From Alviniconcha marisindica (lineage: Eukaryota; Mollusca; Gastropoda; Provannidae), in NCBI GenBank assembly GCA_018857735.1, contig JABMCL010002002.1:511001-575000 (forward strand): a stretch of DNA of 64,000 nucleotides, written 5' to 3'. The translations under genes were made by a program, and so were the position numbers. This document shows, in pieces, positions 22,639 through 31,092 of this stretch; position 1 is the stretch's first letter, and each line of letters starts with the position of its first letter. A model generated the notes under the pieces. The model was not told where the DNA came from, did not search any database, and saw only the letters and a list, made by a program, of their open reading frames with translations.

Positions 22639-25600
22639 GCATTCACACACATGAACAGTCACCGACAATACACAACTTACTTTACAGCGAATTTAAACAG
22701 ATAACAAACACAGACTTGAGGCAGGAAAGATAGTAGATTGCAGAAAACATGGCAGGTATATTACCTATGGAAAAAAATGCCCTGAGGTTAGATTTGCATG
22801 AGGTATAGAGCACAGACCGCACCACTATGATACCGCCATCCTGCAACATTCCAGAGGTTGACAGGCTGGCAAAGGGGGATGCGGAGGAGGGGTAATGGGA
22901 GGTGAGTAATGGAGGGGGGGGGGGGGGGGGGGGGGGAGGAGAGAAGGAGGAGGAAACTGCAACAGGAAGAGCAACAAGTTGGCTGTGAGAAAGCAATAAC
23001 AATGTAGAAAAAAGACAGGAAAAGATGGCAACAACAACACCCAGGCTTCAACAGCAGGGGCAGCTACTACAAACTCTCCAGGGAGGACCAAGTGATCATG
23101 GTGTGACTGCATGAGCACGGGACATTCAAGACACACACACCTCATGTTCACCAAAATCTGCATTGACAGAAACCCTTATGCATGTCACTGTAATACTATA
23201 CATCGCCTATGATGATGTGAATCCAAACATTCTTCAGGAACAGTTTTCTACTGTTCATGAACAGTTTTCCAAACCACACACTTTGGCATGCAACTATGCA
23301 AACTGATGAGCACAGGGCACACAGCCACTTCCAAACTCTTCAGTCATGGGCTTGCCTTCTTGGGGGGTTCTCGGATGTCAACGCAGTTCTTCAGAATGTA
23401 GCGCAAGGAAGCGCCCTCTTCAGGGATGTGCGGTGGAACTGCTGCACGCCTCTTCTTTGTGTCTGACATGATGCCCAGCTGCATGGGCAGGTCAGCCACA
23501 GAGATCAGTCCAAGTCTGAGAAAATGCAGCAAAGATCAAAATTTAAGTACAGTGGGACCCCTCTTTAAAGACTACACTCGGCAACAAATCCAGCAAAAGT
23601 GGCATAACGCAAGCGAAACAAGAGGCACAAAAGACTGCGGGTAATCTGAATTCAGATCTTTTTGAAATCTCCAGCAACTGCAATCTTTTGTTCCTCTTGT
23701 TTTTCTTGCCCTCATCATTAATCTCCTCAAATTTAGATTTTTTTAAACTTTTTTTTGTTGTCTTACAAAAGGGTAGTACTTGGTGATGGGTGCACGTACA
23801 TGACACTATCAAAGGGGACTGTTTTAGAAAAATGGTCTTAAAAGGGTAAGTCCTTGGTCACAGGTTCATTTACAAGGAAATAAATATATATATAGGTAAA
23901 CGTTTCAAGAAAAATAGTGTTAAATGCAGGGTAGACTTTCTTTAAATGTATTGAATTTTAAAAAAACAATTAAATCTTTTTAGATTAAACCCATACACAA
24001 CAATGAAAAAAGAGCAGATCCGAACCCTTACTCAAGGATCAGACAGAACATTTTCCACACAAATAATAATTCAAATTCACAAAATGCTGCAGTATGTGTA
24101 TCAGCTTCACCTATTAACCCCATCATCAACTCCTTCACCATCACCATATCCATGATTCACCACCAATTACCATCACGCACAAGCTCACCTGGTGATCAGC
24201 TGACTGACCTCCCTGTCATGGTTAGCACAGATGATAGAGATGGAATCCCCAGGCTGGTATTTCATCCCGCTCTTCTGAAACATGCCAACAGCTTCTTGAG
24301 TAACATGAATCCTCATCAGGTCAATTGGAAGACCTTGCAAAGAGGTGAACATCAGGAGGCAGCATGGCCAAGAGTGGGGTGGGGGTGGGTTAATACTTAT
24401 TAATCCCTTGCAGAGTAATTCAGGTTGCCTTACCTGGGAAGGCTACTGGGGCCACAAGAGCAGCGACTACCCATTCCTACCACTGTACCAGTGTGTGTAG
24501 CATTTCCATGTGCCCTACTAATGGTATGGCTGCCAGTGTTTGTGATTTTTAGCATATGCAAAGATATTGATGCATACAACTGCACACACACACGCACGTA
24601 TGCGCACGCACACACACACACTCATAAATATCTCTCCTCTCTCTCTCATATAAATGATGCCCTGTAATTTTATTTTTACTCATCATTAGCTCAGCAAGGA
24701 CTAGTGGTTAGGTTTAGACCAAACCTAAACTACAATCCTTGTAAAATAAAGTTTTCAAGTTTGTGCTCTCTCTCTCAACAATGACTTTCTCTCACAATTC
24801 CAAAGCGTTGTAATGAAGACTTCCATACCTCAATGTTAAATCTCAGCAGCAAGGTTTTCTTCAGGGCATCTTCAGTTGTCATTTGTTGTGCAGTCACAAC
24901 CTTGGCCCTGACAATGTCAGAGGCAGCAGATGGAGGCTTGCAGTTGTTTTGCCATGGCAGCAGTGTCAGCTTTTCTGGTAGACCCTGCATCAGTCAGAAA
25001 GCTGACATTCAAAGTTTGGCACTCATAGACACTGTCTACCCTAAACCAATCAGAAAGACATTCAGTTTCTAACAGACCCTAAAACAACTGGAAAGCTGAG
25101 AGTCAATTTCCAGTAGACCCTAAATCAAACAAAAAGTTGACATTTAATTTCTGGTAGAGCCTGCATCAGTCAGAAAGCTGACGTTCAAAGTTTGGTACTG
25201 GGAGACCCTAAACCAATCAAAAAGATGTTCAATTTCTGGTAGACCCTAAACCAATCAGAAAGCTGACAATTAAGTGACATTCAATTCCTGGTAGACCCTA
25301 AATCAAACAGAAAGTTGACATGCAATTTGTGGTAGACCCTATACCAACCAGAAAGCTGATGTTCCATTTTTGGTACACCCTATACCAATCAAAAAAATGC
25401 CTTCCTGTTCTAAGACCATGACAGTTAAATACCAGGGTGATCTGATAAACCAGGAAGACACAGATGAAAAGAGCAGAATTCCTAGGAATGACAGAAGCAA
25501 TGCAAAGCTATAATCTGATCCGCACCATGTGCAAAAGAAATCTCTCGGTTCTGAACAAAGGGGATCTTAAGTTTCTTCATCTATTGTACCCAAATTAGTC

Positions 25601-28600
25601 CATATTACCCAAACTACAAAAATGCAAGCCACCCACCTGATCTGGAGGCAGGTATGTCACAGTCAAAAAGGGAGGGGTGGCAGCTGGCAAGGTGAGGGCA
25701 CTCTCCGACAAAGGAAGGACGGAAACTCCCAGGGAAGGCCCCTCTACACACGGCTTATTCAGCAACAATGAATCAACATTGCTTTCATCAGTAAACTGTG
25801 AACCAGAGACCGTTCCATGTGTCATGCTTGCCTCACCGGAAGTTCCAAGACCCAGCTCCTGCGTCTTGCCTGGGCTGGGAAATCTGTCCCCTGAGATGCC
25901 ACTGATGCTGGCTGTTTGCACACCAGAAGTAGAACAGTTTTCAGCAGGTGTCACATTCTCAGTCGTTGACCCCAAAGCCCTGTTCCTATCACTGCCATCT
26001 GTCACAGACCCTGGTGCCAGTGACCCCGAAGTCCTGTTCCTATCACTGCCGTCTGTCACAGACCCTGGTGCTGGTGACTCTGATTCCTGAACGCTGCCTC
26101 TGGACTCCGCAGTACCTGAGCCCTCTGACTTTGCTTGTGAAAGGCTCTCCGAGTTTTTAGTCAGTTTTTTCTGCGAAGCATCCAACTCTCCACTGCGTGT
26201 GCTCTCTGAACCACCTTCAGTCCTAGGGCCATCTGACTCCTCTGTGGTTCTAGGGCTTTGTGAACCATCCGACGCCCCCATTCTGTGGTTCTCAGATTCC
26301 TCCATGGCTCTAGGGCTTTGTGGATCATCGGACTCCCCTGCACCCCCAGGGCTTTGCAGACTCTCTGGCTTCTCTGCTGTCACAGTGACACTGACAGTGG
26401 AGCTCTGGGAGGTAGCTTTCACTGCTGGATTTTGCAGGCCATCTGAAGCTTTCCCCTGAGGACTGTCCGCACCAGCGACTGCAGGCTGGGAGGCTGTGCA
26501 GTCAGCACTGACAGACACCACAGGCACAGCCAACGATGGGCTGACATTCAGGAATGCCTGCAGTGCCGGAAACAACCCTTCCATCCAGGGATCAACCACA
26601 ACCTCTAACCTGCAAAAGCAGCAGTACCTGTGCTTAATAATAATAACAATGGGTACTTACAGTTACAGCACCTCACCCTCACAGCCCCTAAGCACTTACA
26701 CATTCTTTAAAAGTACACATTTTCAATATTCAGTGCATACAATACACACAAACACAGACACAGCTGTATATCAGGGCAATGAAACACAGATGACATGTGG
26801 GACTCACACTGCCACACTAAAGCTAAGGAAGCAGGGCCAGAAGCAGAGTGCACTGAAAAAAATTGTCATTTCTAAAATCTAAGCCTGTCTTCTTCTTGTT
26901 TTCTCTCTTATTTCTTTTTTTTTGTTGCTTTTTTTTAGAAGAACAAATACATGCTGGAAAAGTTCACTAAAACTACTAGTTCAAAAAATCTCCTAAATAA
27001 ATGTTTTCCTTTTCAATGTTCAGCACACTGGGCAACACACACAGAACATCTGGGACAACAACAACAAAAAGCACACTTGTGACTGTTTTACATTTTGTAC
27101 ACTTTACTGTCCAAAATGGGCCCAAAGCACAATGTCTGTTATGTTAAGAGTTCCATGTCCTGATTAGCTTCAGCCAAGGTAATTTTCATGATAAGGAACA
27201 CCACTATTAAAATCCCTGAAGTCAGAGTGCAGCTACACCACTATTCAAATCCCTGAAGTCAGAGTGCAGCTGCCAAAGTGGCCAGTGACACTGCACTTGT
27301 GTGTACAACACACAATTTGTACAAGTGCAGGGGAACAGTTGTACACTTCACCTTCTCACTGGGTGAACCTCAAGGTTTAGTTGAGGAATGCTAACAAACA
27401 ACAGCAGTCCCTATGGGAATTTCCCATGGAAAATCTGGGTTGTTGTTTTTTTCATGGAAAAGCCAGCTGTAACACAGCTTAATCAACACCAGAGTAATTT
27501 CTCTAGAGTTTTGCAGGAACAGTTTTCCTCTAACATTGATTAATGTCTTACGCCATAGCTAACTCAAAGTTTTCCGTTGGTGATCATAAGTGGCAGGAAG
27601 TCACTATCCACACAAACAACTCCAATTATACTGGGCCATATCTCTTGTATAACCACTTACAATGCTAACACCAGCACAAATAACCACTTACAATGCTTAC
27701 ACCAGCACAAATCACCACTTACACCAGCACAAATCACCACTTACAATGCTTACACCAGCACAAATAAAACCAAAATCATTTGTATCAAAACAGAACTAAA
27801 TTTTTACCCAAGGGCAGATTCATAGTTGTGTGCATGTTTCAACACTACATAGTAAGTTGATTCCACAGTCTCCGCACTCAAACAGTTTGCAGATTTTATG
27901 TAGACAGCATGAGACTTAATAGGAGCAATTTTGGTAGACAGATGCAAACAGATAAGGAGTGCCCCTTCAGTAACATAACTATTATTATGGCACAGTTTGG
28001 AGGAAGGGTGCTGGAAAATTAGGTTAGAGTGTGGAACAAAACACACAAAAAACCAAAAAACCCAGCATACACACACAAAGAAAAAGACTGCATACCCTAC
28101 AGCATCATCGGCAAACCCACAAGGATAAAACCGCTGTCCACCAAGCTGGCTGAGGCGGCGGTCAATGTTCCTGGCATTGTTACAGAAGTTGGAGTAATTT
28201 GTGTCACCCAGACCTGAAAATATGCACGCATAAGTAGATGAGTGCCAGAGGATTTCATATTCAACACCCATGACAATTAACATTTTCCCCAAGTTGTGAC
28301 ACAAGCTGGCGTATTTTTTTCACCTAGACCTGCATACACGCACACACAGTGAGTGCCAGTGAATCACACATTCAACACCCCTGATGGTCAACATTTTCCA
28401 GGTTGTTGCAGAAGCTGGGGCACTTTATGTCACCAGCCCCCCAAAACATGTACACAAATACAGTTTCTGTTCAGGTGTCACACACAAGTTTGACACCTAC
28501 CAGAACAGCACAGCACCACTGACCCTGGGGAGGAAACTGTATTTATATAGCGGTCTTTCTGTTCATTTGCCTCACAAACCTGACTCTTACCTAAAACAGT

Positions 28601-29415
28601 GTAGCTGAGCTCTGAGAGGAAGTCGTCAGGCAAAGTCTTTTTGTTGATGCGCCGCACAAACTTGAGGGCTGTGTCCGGTGGCTCCCCGTCCCCAGTGGTT
28701 GACGTCACCAACACCACACACCGCTCCTTCTCTATGCTGAACTGGAACAGTCAAACTGCTTTGAACATGCTTGGCTTGGCTGTCCTTTGCAGAACATTCA
28801 GGATGCAAGGGGAAAGAAATAGCCTCAATGAAGCACTATCGAATCTTTACCTTACCGGGGTGAGAACTGAAAAAAAAACTTTTAAAAAAAACTGGAAAAC
28901 TGAATGAGCTAAGAATCATCATAGTGTGTCCAGATTCTCTGAGGCCAGAGGACCCAACTGATAATGTCATGATATGATGATAATGTATCTTTCTACATTT
29001 TCTGAATCTTTCCACAAATGTTTCACCTGCAAAAGCCAAAACTCATGGCTTTCACTCTTCCTTGCACTTAGGTCCTCACATTTGGAACAACATTCCCCCA
29101 AGATGTCAGACATGCTGCTAGTGCTACTCTCTCTTCCTTCAAAAACAAACTCCAGACATTTCTCTTCTCCGGATATTTCAACTACTCAAGAACCCAACAA
29201 TTTCCGTCACCCCTACTAGTCTGTACAATATGTGTGTGTGCGTGTGTGTGCCAGTTGTCCTTGCCAACCTCTTTGTCGACCATGCTGAGGCAGTGGAGAT
29301 CTGGCTGAAGGCCATGCTCTGATGACCGCTGAAAAATCTCCTCAGCGATTGCCCTCGCTTGGCCTGTCTGTGTGCCGTACAGCAATAAATAGCGATCTGA
29401 CATCTCATTTGGCAT
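17299..29415 (-). CDS. MTRR: Methionine synthase reductase (MTRR), complete coding region
   Basis: MTRR is a cytosolic diflavin reductase that passes electrons from NADPH through FAD and FMN to reactivate oxidised cob(II)alamin methionine synthase. Thirteen exons with consistent phases give 920 codons plus TGA. FMN domain: P-loop GTQTGQA (14-20), [10 protein letters not shown] (63-72), [11 protein letters not shown] (100-110). FAD domain: YQPGD (521-525), RPYS (666-669), GLCTGW (702-707). NADPH domain: GPGTGVAP (767-774), FGCRHKERD (802-810), [10 protein letters not shown] (872-881). The C-terminus ends DVWT, the Trp being the family's FAD-shielding residue. [11 protein letters not shown] and the SCQPP and LQELCSK blocks favour MTRR over POR, NOS or NDOR1. 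The hinge is about 300 residues, against roughly 80 in human MTRR (698 aa). The ATG exon is preceded by an AG acceptor, so exon 1 is non-coding, probably near 30.8 kb. Confidence 0.95.
17515..17935. repeat. Minisatellite in MTRR intron 13, 31-bp unit
   Basis: Seven or so near-identical units of CTCTCTTAAGACAGAACCAT plus CTAGTGTAC. Then a longer composite unit (GAGTGGTTCAAACAT...AACTGTAAACTGTACTTCTA) occurs twice. Not exon-derived. Confidence 0.85.
18120..18380 (+). repeat. SINE family A, 5'-truncated copy
   Basis: Collinear with 49210-49485: TTCTTCTCC...TATTCCACCCGTGTGTTACC, GATCCTGGTCATTCTGC, GTGCAGGTGGCAGGTTACA, ACTGGTGCATGGTTGTATGG, CAGTTTCATCTGGC. It lacks the tRNA-like head present in the other copy. 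Confidence 0.8.
18694..18935 (-). CDS. MTRR: MTRR exon 13
   Basis: Acceptor TTTTTCAG|GACTTC, donor GAACAAG|GTGGGT, 242 nt. It encodes FSRD, YVQDNI and [14 protein letters not shown] of the NADPH domain. Confidence 0.95.
18990..19870. repeat. Minisatellite in MTRR intron 12
   Basis: Many imperfect units of GCTACAGAGCTGGGCTACTC plus AGGCTAACACC, interrupted at 19438-19552 by a copy of part of exon 12. No coding content. Confidence 0.85.
19438..19552 (-). pseudogene. Displaced duplicate of the MTRR exon 12 5' edge
   Basis: 115 bp identical to 20160-20274 except for about two bases: 59 nt of exon, the CTTTTCAG acceptor and 55 nt of intron. It lies 722 bp downstream of the original. If its acceptor were used the frame would read [11 protein letters not shown]...SVP, then run into TAG seven codons later; no strong donor is nearby. 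Recent, non-functional pseudo-exon. Confidence 0.9.
20005..20219 (-). CDS. MTRR: MTRR exon 12
   Basis: Acceptor CTTTTCAG|GTCCAG, donor GTTCAG|GTGAGT, 215 nt. It encodes the NADPH-binding GPGTGVAP and [14 protein letters not shown]. Its 5' part is duplicated at 19438-19552. Confidence 0.94.
21022..21232 (-). CDS. MTRR: MTRR exon 11
   Basis: Acceptor TGTGCAG|CTGTGA, donor GTAGAG|GTGAGT, 211 nt. It encodes [11 protein letters not shown] and the GLCTGW FAD loop. The stretch [10 protein letters not shown] may be a small insertion. Confidence 0.92.
21635..21677 (-). CDS. MTRR: MTRR exon 10 (43-nt exon)
   Basis: Acceptor GTCACAG|AGCATC, donor TTGCAG|GTGAGT. It encodes [14 protein letters not shown], including the FAD-binding RPYS. 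Confidence 0.93.
22150..22290 (-). repeat. Array built from the MTRR exon 9 donor edge
   Basis: Exon 9 ends TTGATAG|GTATGTTAAATT. The intron then repeats a ~55-bp unit with ATAG|GTATGCTAAATT and ATAG|GTATGATTATT, each with GTTTT...CACTCA...CATCCACA spacers. Two extra intact GTATG donors result. Confidence 0.8.
22287..22467 (-). CDS. MTRR: MTRR exon 9
   Basis: Acceptor CTTTCAG|GCTCTG, donor TTGATAG|GTATGT, 181 nt. It encodes [20 protein letters not shown] and [12 protein letters not shown] of the connecting domain. Two further copies of its donor edge follow downstream. Confidence 0.94.
22541..22635. repeat. (CA)n microsatellite, about 95 bp
   Basis: Uninterrupted CA dinucleotides inside MTRR intron 8. 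Confidence 0.97.
23356..23515 (-). CDS. MTRR: MTRR exon 8 (GC donor)
   Basis: Acceptor TTCTCAG|ACTTGG; the end at PPKK uses AAGAAG|GCAAGC, a GC donor. No GT lies where homology ends, and the next exon continues [10 protein letters not shown] exactly as in MTRR. 160 nt. Confidence 0.88.
24189..24274 (-). CDS. MTRR: MTRR exon 7
   Basis: Acceptor ATGTTTCAG|AAGAGC chosen because it keeps phase 0 and gives the family spacing before YQPGD; an alternative AAG|GTC further upstream hits a stop. Donor ACCAG|GTGAGC. It encodes [13 protein letters not shown]. Confidence 0.9.
24415..24565. repeat. SINE family B, fragment
   Basis: Shares CTTACCTGGGAAGGC...CCACAAGAGCAG, CATTTCCATGTG and ATGGCTGCCAGTGTTTG with 33215-33350 and, in part, 46260-46320. 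Sits in the intron between MTRR exons 6 and 7. Confidence 0.65.
24829..24984 (-). CDS. MTRR: MTRR exon 6
   Basis: Acceptor GATGCAG|GGTCTA, donor ATTGAG|GTATGG, 156 nt, phase 0 at both ends. It encodes the start of the FAD domain ([20 protein letters not shown]). Its acceptor edge is the repeat unit of an upstream array. Confidence 0.93.
24985..25385 (-). repeat. Array built from the MTRR exon 6 acceptor edge
   Basis: On the plus strand the exon edge reads TTTTCTGGTAGACC|CTGCATC and AGTCAGAAAGCTGACATTCA. This ~45-bp unit recurs about eight times (TTTCTGGTAGAGCCTGCATC, TTTCTGGTAGACCCTAAACC, and others). Each unit carries the first ~13 nt of exon 6 and the intron before it. Confidence 0.8.
25637..26609 (-). 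CDS. MTRR: MTRR exon 5: end of FMN domain plus giant hinge
   Basis: Acceptor TTTTGCAG|GTTAGAG, donor GATCAG|GTGGGT, 973 nt. It starts [16 protein letters not shown] (end of the flavodoxin fold), then about 300 residues rich in Ser, Glu, Thr and Pro with internal duplications ([13 protein letters not shown] occurs twice; [15 protein letters not shown] blocks). No folded domain is recognised; it should be disordered. Confidence 0.93.
26628..26790 (-). mobile_element. Non-LTR retrotransposon 3' end, copy 1 (tail only)
   Basis: Its reverse complement matches 61370-61500: TTGCCCTGATATACA, TGTATGC...TTGAAAATGTGTAC, TTTAAA...ATGTGTAA, GTACCCATTGTTATTATTAT. Inserted in MTRR intron 4. Confidence 0.75.
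27170..27372 (-). repeat. Dispersed repeat R3, reverse copy
   Basis: The reverse complement reads GAGGTTCACCCAGTGAGAAG, then CCCTGCACTTGTACA, CAAGTGCAGTGTCACTGGCC, GGCAGCTGCACTCTGA and TCAGGGATTTGAATA (the last block twice). Related to 38208-38345 and to the flank of the 15.3-16.2 kb minisatellite. Confidence 0.6.
27988..28025 (-). repeat. Fragment of dispersed repeat R1
   Basis: The reverse complement contains TTTTCCAGCACCCTTCCTCC followed by AAACTGTGCC, the most conserved block of R1. Lies 70 bp beyond MTRR exon 4. Confidence 0.6.
28096..28213 (-). CDS. MTRR: MTRR exon 4
   Basis: Acceptor TTTTCAG|GTCTGG, donor GTAGG|GTATGC, 118 nt. It encodes [20 protein letters not shown], the third FMN-binding loop. 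Two decayed copies of its acceptor edge lie upstream in the intron. Confidence 0.94.
28235..28465 (-). repeat. Array built from the MTRR exon 4 acceptor edge
   Basis: Two diverged copies (about 28275-28345 and 28390-28460, period about 112 bp) of exon 4's first ~50 nt plus its acceptor. In transcript sense: GCAGGTCTAGGTGAAAAAAA... and GGTGACATAAAGTGCCCC..., against real CAGGTCTGGGTGACACAAAT. GAGTGCCAG...TTCAACACCC is shared between units. Confidence 0.75.
28591..28741 (-). CDS. MTRR: MTRR exon 3
   Basis: Acceptor GTTCCAG|TTCAGC, donor GTTTTAG|GTAAGA, 151 nt. It encodes [17 protein letters not shown], the second flavodoxin loop. Confidence 0.94.
29040..29220 (+). mobile_element. Non-LTR retrotransposon ORF2 C-terminal remnant
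   Basis: The plus frame reads [20 protein letters not shown] followed by [12 protein letters not shown], the typical tail of LINE ORF2 in animals. No upstream reverse transcriptase remains. Located in MTRR intron 2. Confidence 0.65.
29269..29415 (-). CDS. MTRR: MTRR exon 2 (start codon)
   Basis: ATG at 29415 ([14 protein letters not shown]); a second in-frame Met is residue 5 and could also serve. Donor AAAGAG|GTTGGC. The acceptor lies just upstream (TTTCAG within about 10 nt). It encodes the FMN phosphate-binding loop GTQTGQA. Confidence 0.9.
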
Positions 29416-30520
29416 CCTGTTGTTTTCTGAAACTGTGAAAGTAAGAGACAAACAATGTAAATTCTCCTCTTTTTTTTTTCTTCTTCTTTTTTTTTTGGCC
29501 CTAAAATTATGCAGACTTAAAACTTATTCATCTGTAGTCTTATTTTTATTAAATATTTTCATTTTAAACAGTTCTGTTCATGGAGGATGTCCAGATGGCA
29601 GATGACATCATAAATGCCCAGAGAATGTATCATTTGACATACCCAGTCAAGGACTGGCTCAGAATTTGTCTGCAACTGGTTATCTGACCAGTTCTGCCAG
29701 GAAGCAAAATTTCCTTTAGGTCTGATTCTGAAAGTCAACAGGTCCTAAACTTTGCATCCCTTGCACGCCACTGAAAAATCATCTTTAAACTTAATTTCCA
29801 GCCACAAAAGGTAACCCCCCCCCCCCTCTCACCCACACACACAAACATGTTGATACCTTCCACTTCCAATTTTATCTGTCATCTGTGTCATTGTTCCAAG
29901 ACAAAACATGTTTTGAATGGGCTAGTTCTTTGAAGAAATAAAAGTCTTTTGAAATGTTGAAGTTAGATACTATGGGATACAGAAAAAGCCAAACAACCTC
30001 TGCAGTTGCCATATGATAGTGTGACTGTGAGCTGGGTAACTGGATAAACGTTCGACACATTTTTCTGCGTATACACACACACGTACATAATTTTCACTTT
30101 CAAGAGTCAGAAACTGTAATTTCATTTTCAGTGTTTGTAACACAGTACCAAAATTTTAATCAATCACTTGACTTCTAATTCTATGTTGATTGCATCAGAC
30201 TACGTTGATCTTAAGAATAAGATACCAGCTGATTTTCTACAGTACATGAGTAAGAAATAATTGCAATACCAAAATTACCATTTCAAATATAAGCCTTATT
30301 ATTTATATGTATAATATTAATAACATTATCTCTGTTTAGTTTATAAAGAATGTCAAAATTCAGTTTAACTTTAAGCACTTTTGGCAGTAAGTCTCTATAC
30401 TAATCAGACTAATGTTATTTTCCTGAGGCAGAGATTATTAATATTATTATATAATGTATACATTAATTGGGACCAAATTATTCAAAACAACATTCTTGAT
30501 AAATTAGAACACTGATGACG

Positions 30521-30563
<43 letters not shown>

Positions 30564-31029
30564 GTGTTGTACATACACTGTTGCTGAACTTGCAACTGGC
30601 AAAGGGAAGTAATGCCCAAAACACAAATTACGAAAACTGTTTAACACGTGCGTGGGCAAACAAAAATATAGAGAGAACTAAATCCTCTCAGTTTAACGTA
30701 AACCGTAACAACTAAAGTAAACCGTCAGTGAAAAAGTAAATACATACATGTCAGCAACAGTACCCCTTGCAAAGCCAAGTGCTAAAAAAGTTCCAGCAAC
30801 TCCATGAGCACCACCCTGGTTCGCTGATCGGGCCAAAATGAGCGAAGTTAGCGACTGCAACAGACGACGTTTCTCGCAAGGAATTGTGGGAAGGTTGATT
30901 TAAATGGCGGAATGAAAACAATGTGTGAGGCTCGCTGGCACGCAGAAGATCAGATCTCCGAGTGGTGAATGGAGGTTGGGTGGGATCTGTGATTTTTCTT
31001 TACCACGAGTTTATGGGAAACACGAAGTG
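29416..31029. promoter_or_regulatory. Divergent MTRR/LMBR1 5' region
   Basis: Between the MTRR start codon and the LMBR1 start codon. Most of 29430-30770 reads as MTRR intron 1: AT-rich, with (CA)n at 30522-30560. The 30780-30990 stretch is richer in CpG and holds AAATGGCGGAA (about 30902, a YY1-like motif) and AAGGAATTGTGGGAAGG (about 30878). These suggest a bidirectional TATA-less promoter with MTRR non-coding exon 1 to its left. The exact start sites are not determinable. Confidence 0.5.
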
Positions 31030-31092
31030 ATGGATGACCCAGAAGTCACTCTTCAAGAGCAAATTTTCCACAATGCTGTCAGGGAACACATT
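31030..31092 (+). CDS. LMBR1: LMBR1 exon 1
   Basis: ATG 31030, donor CACATT|GTGAGT, 21 codons (MDDPEVTLQEQIFHNAVREH plus I). It matches the extracellular N-terminus EQxFHxxVRE of the family. The next exon is 11.5 kb away. Confidence 0.88.

Noticed and set aside
23548..23870. Possible mariner-type MITE starting TACAGTGGGACCCCTC
   Set aside because: The left end resembles known MITE ends, but I could not find the matching inverted right end.
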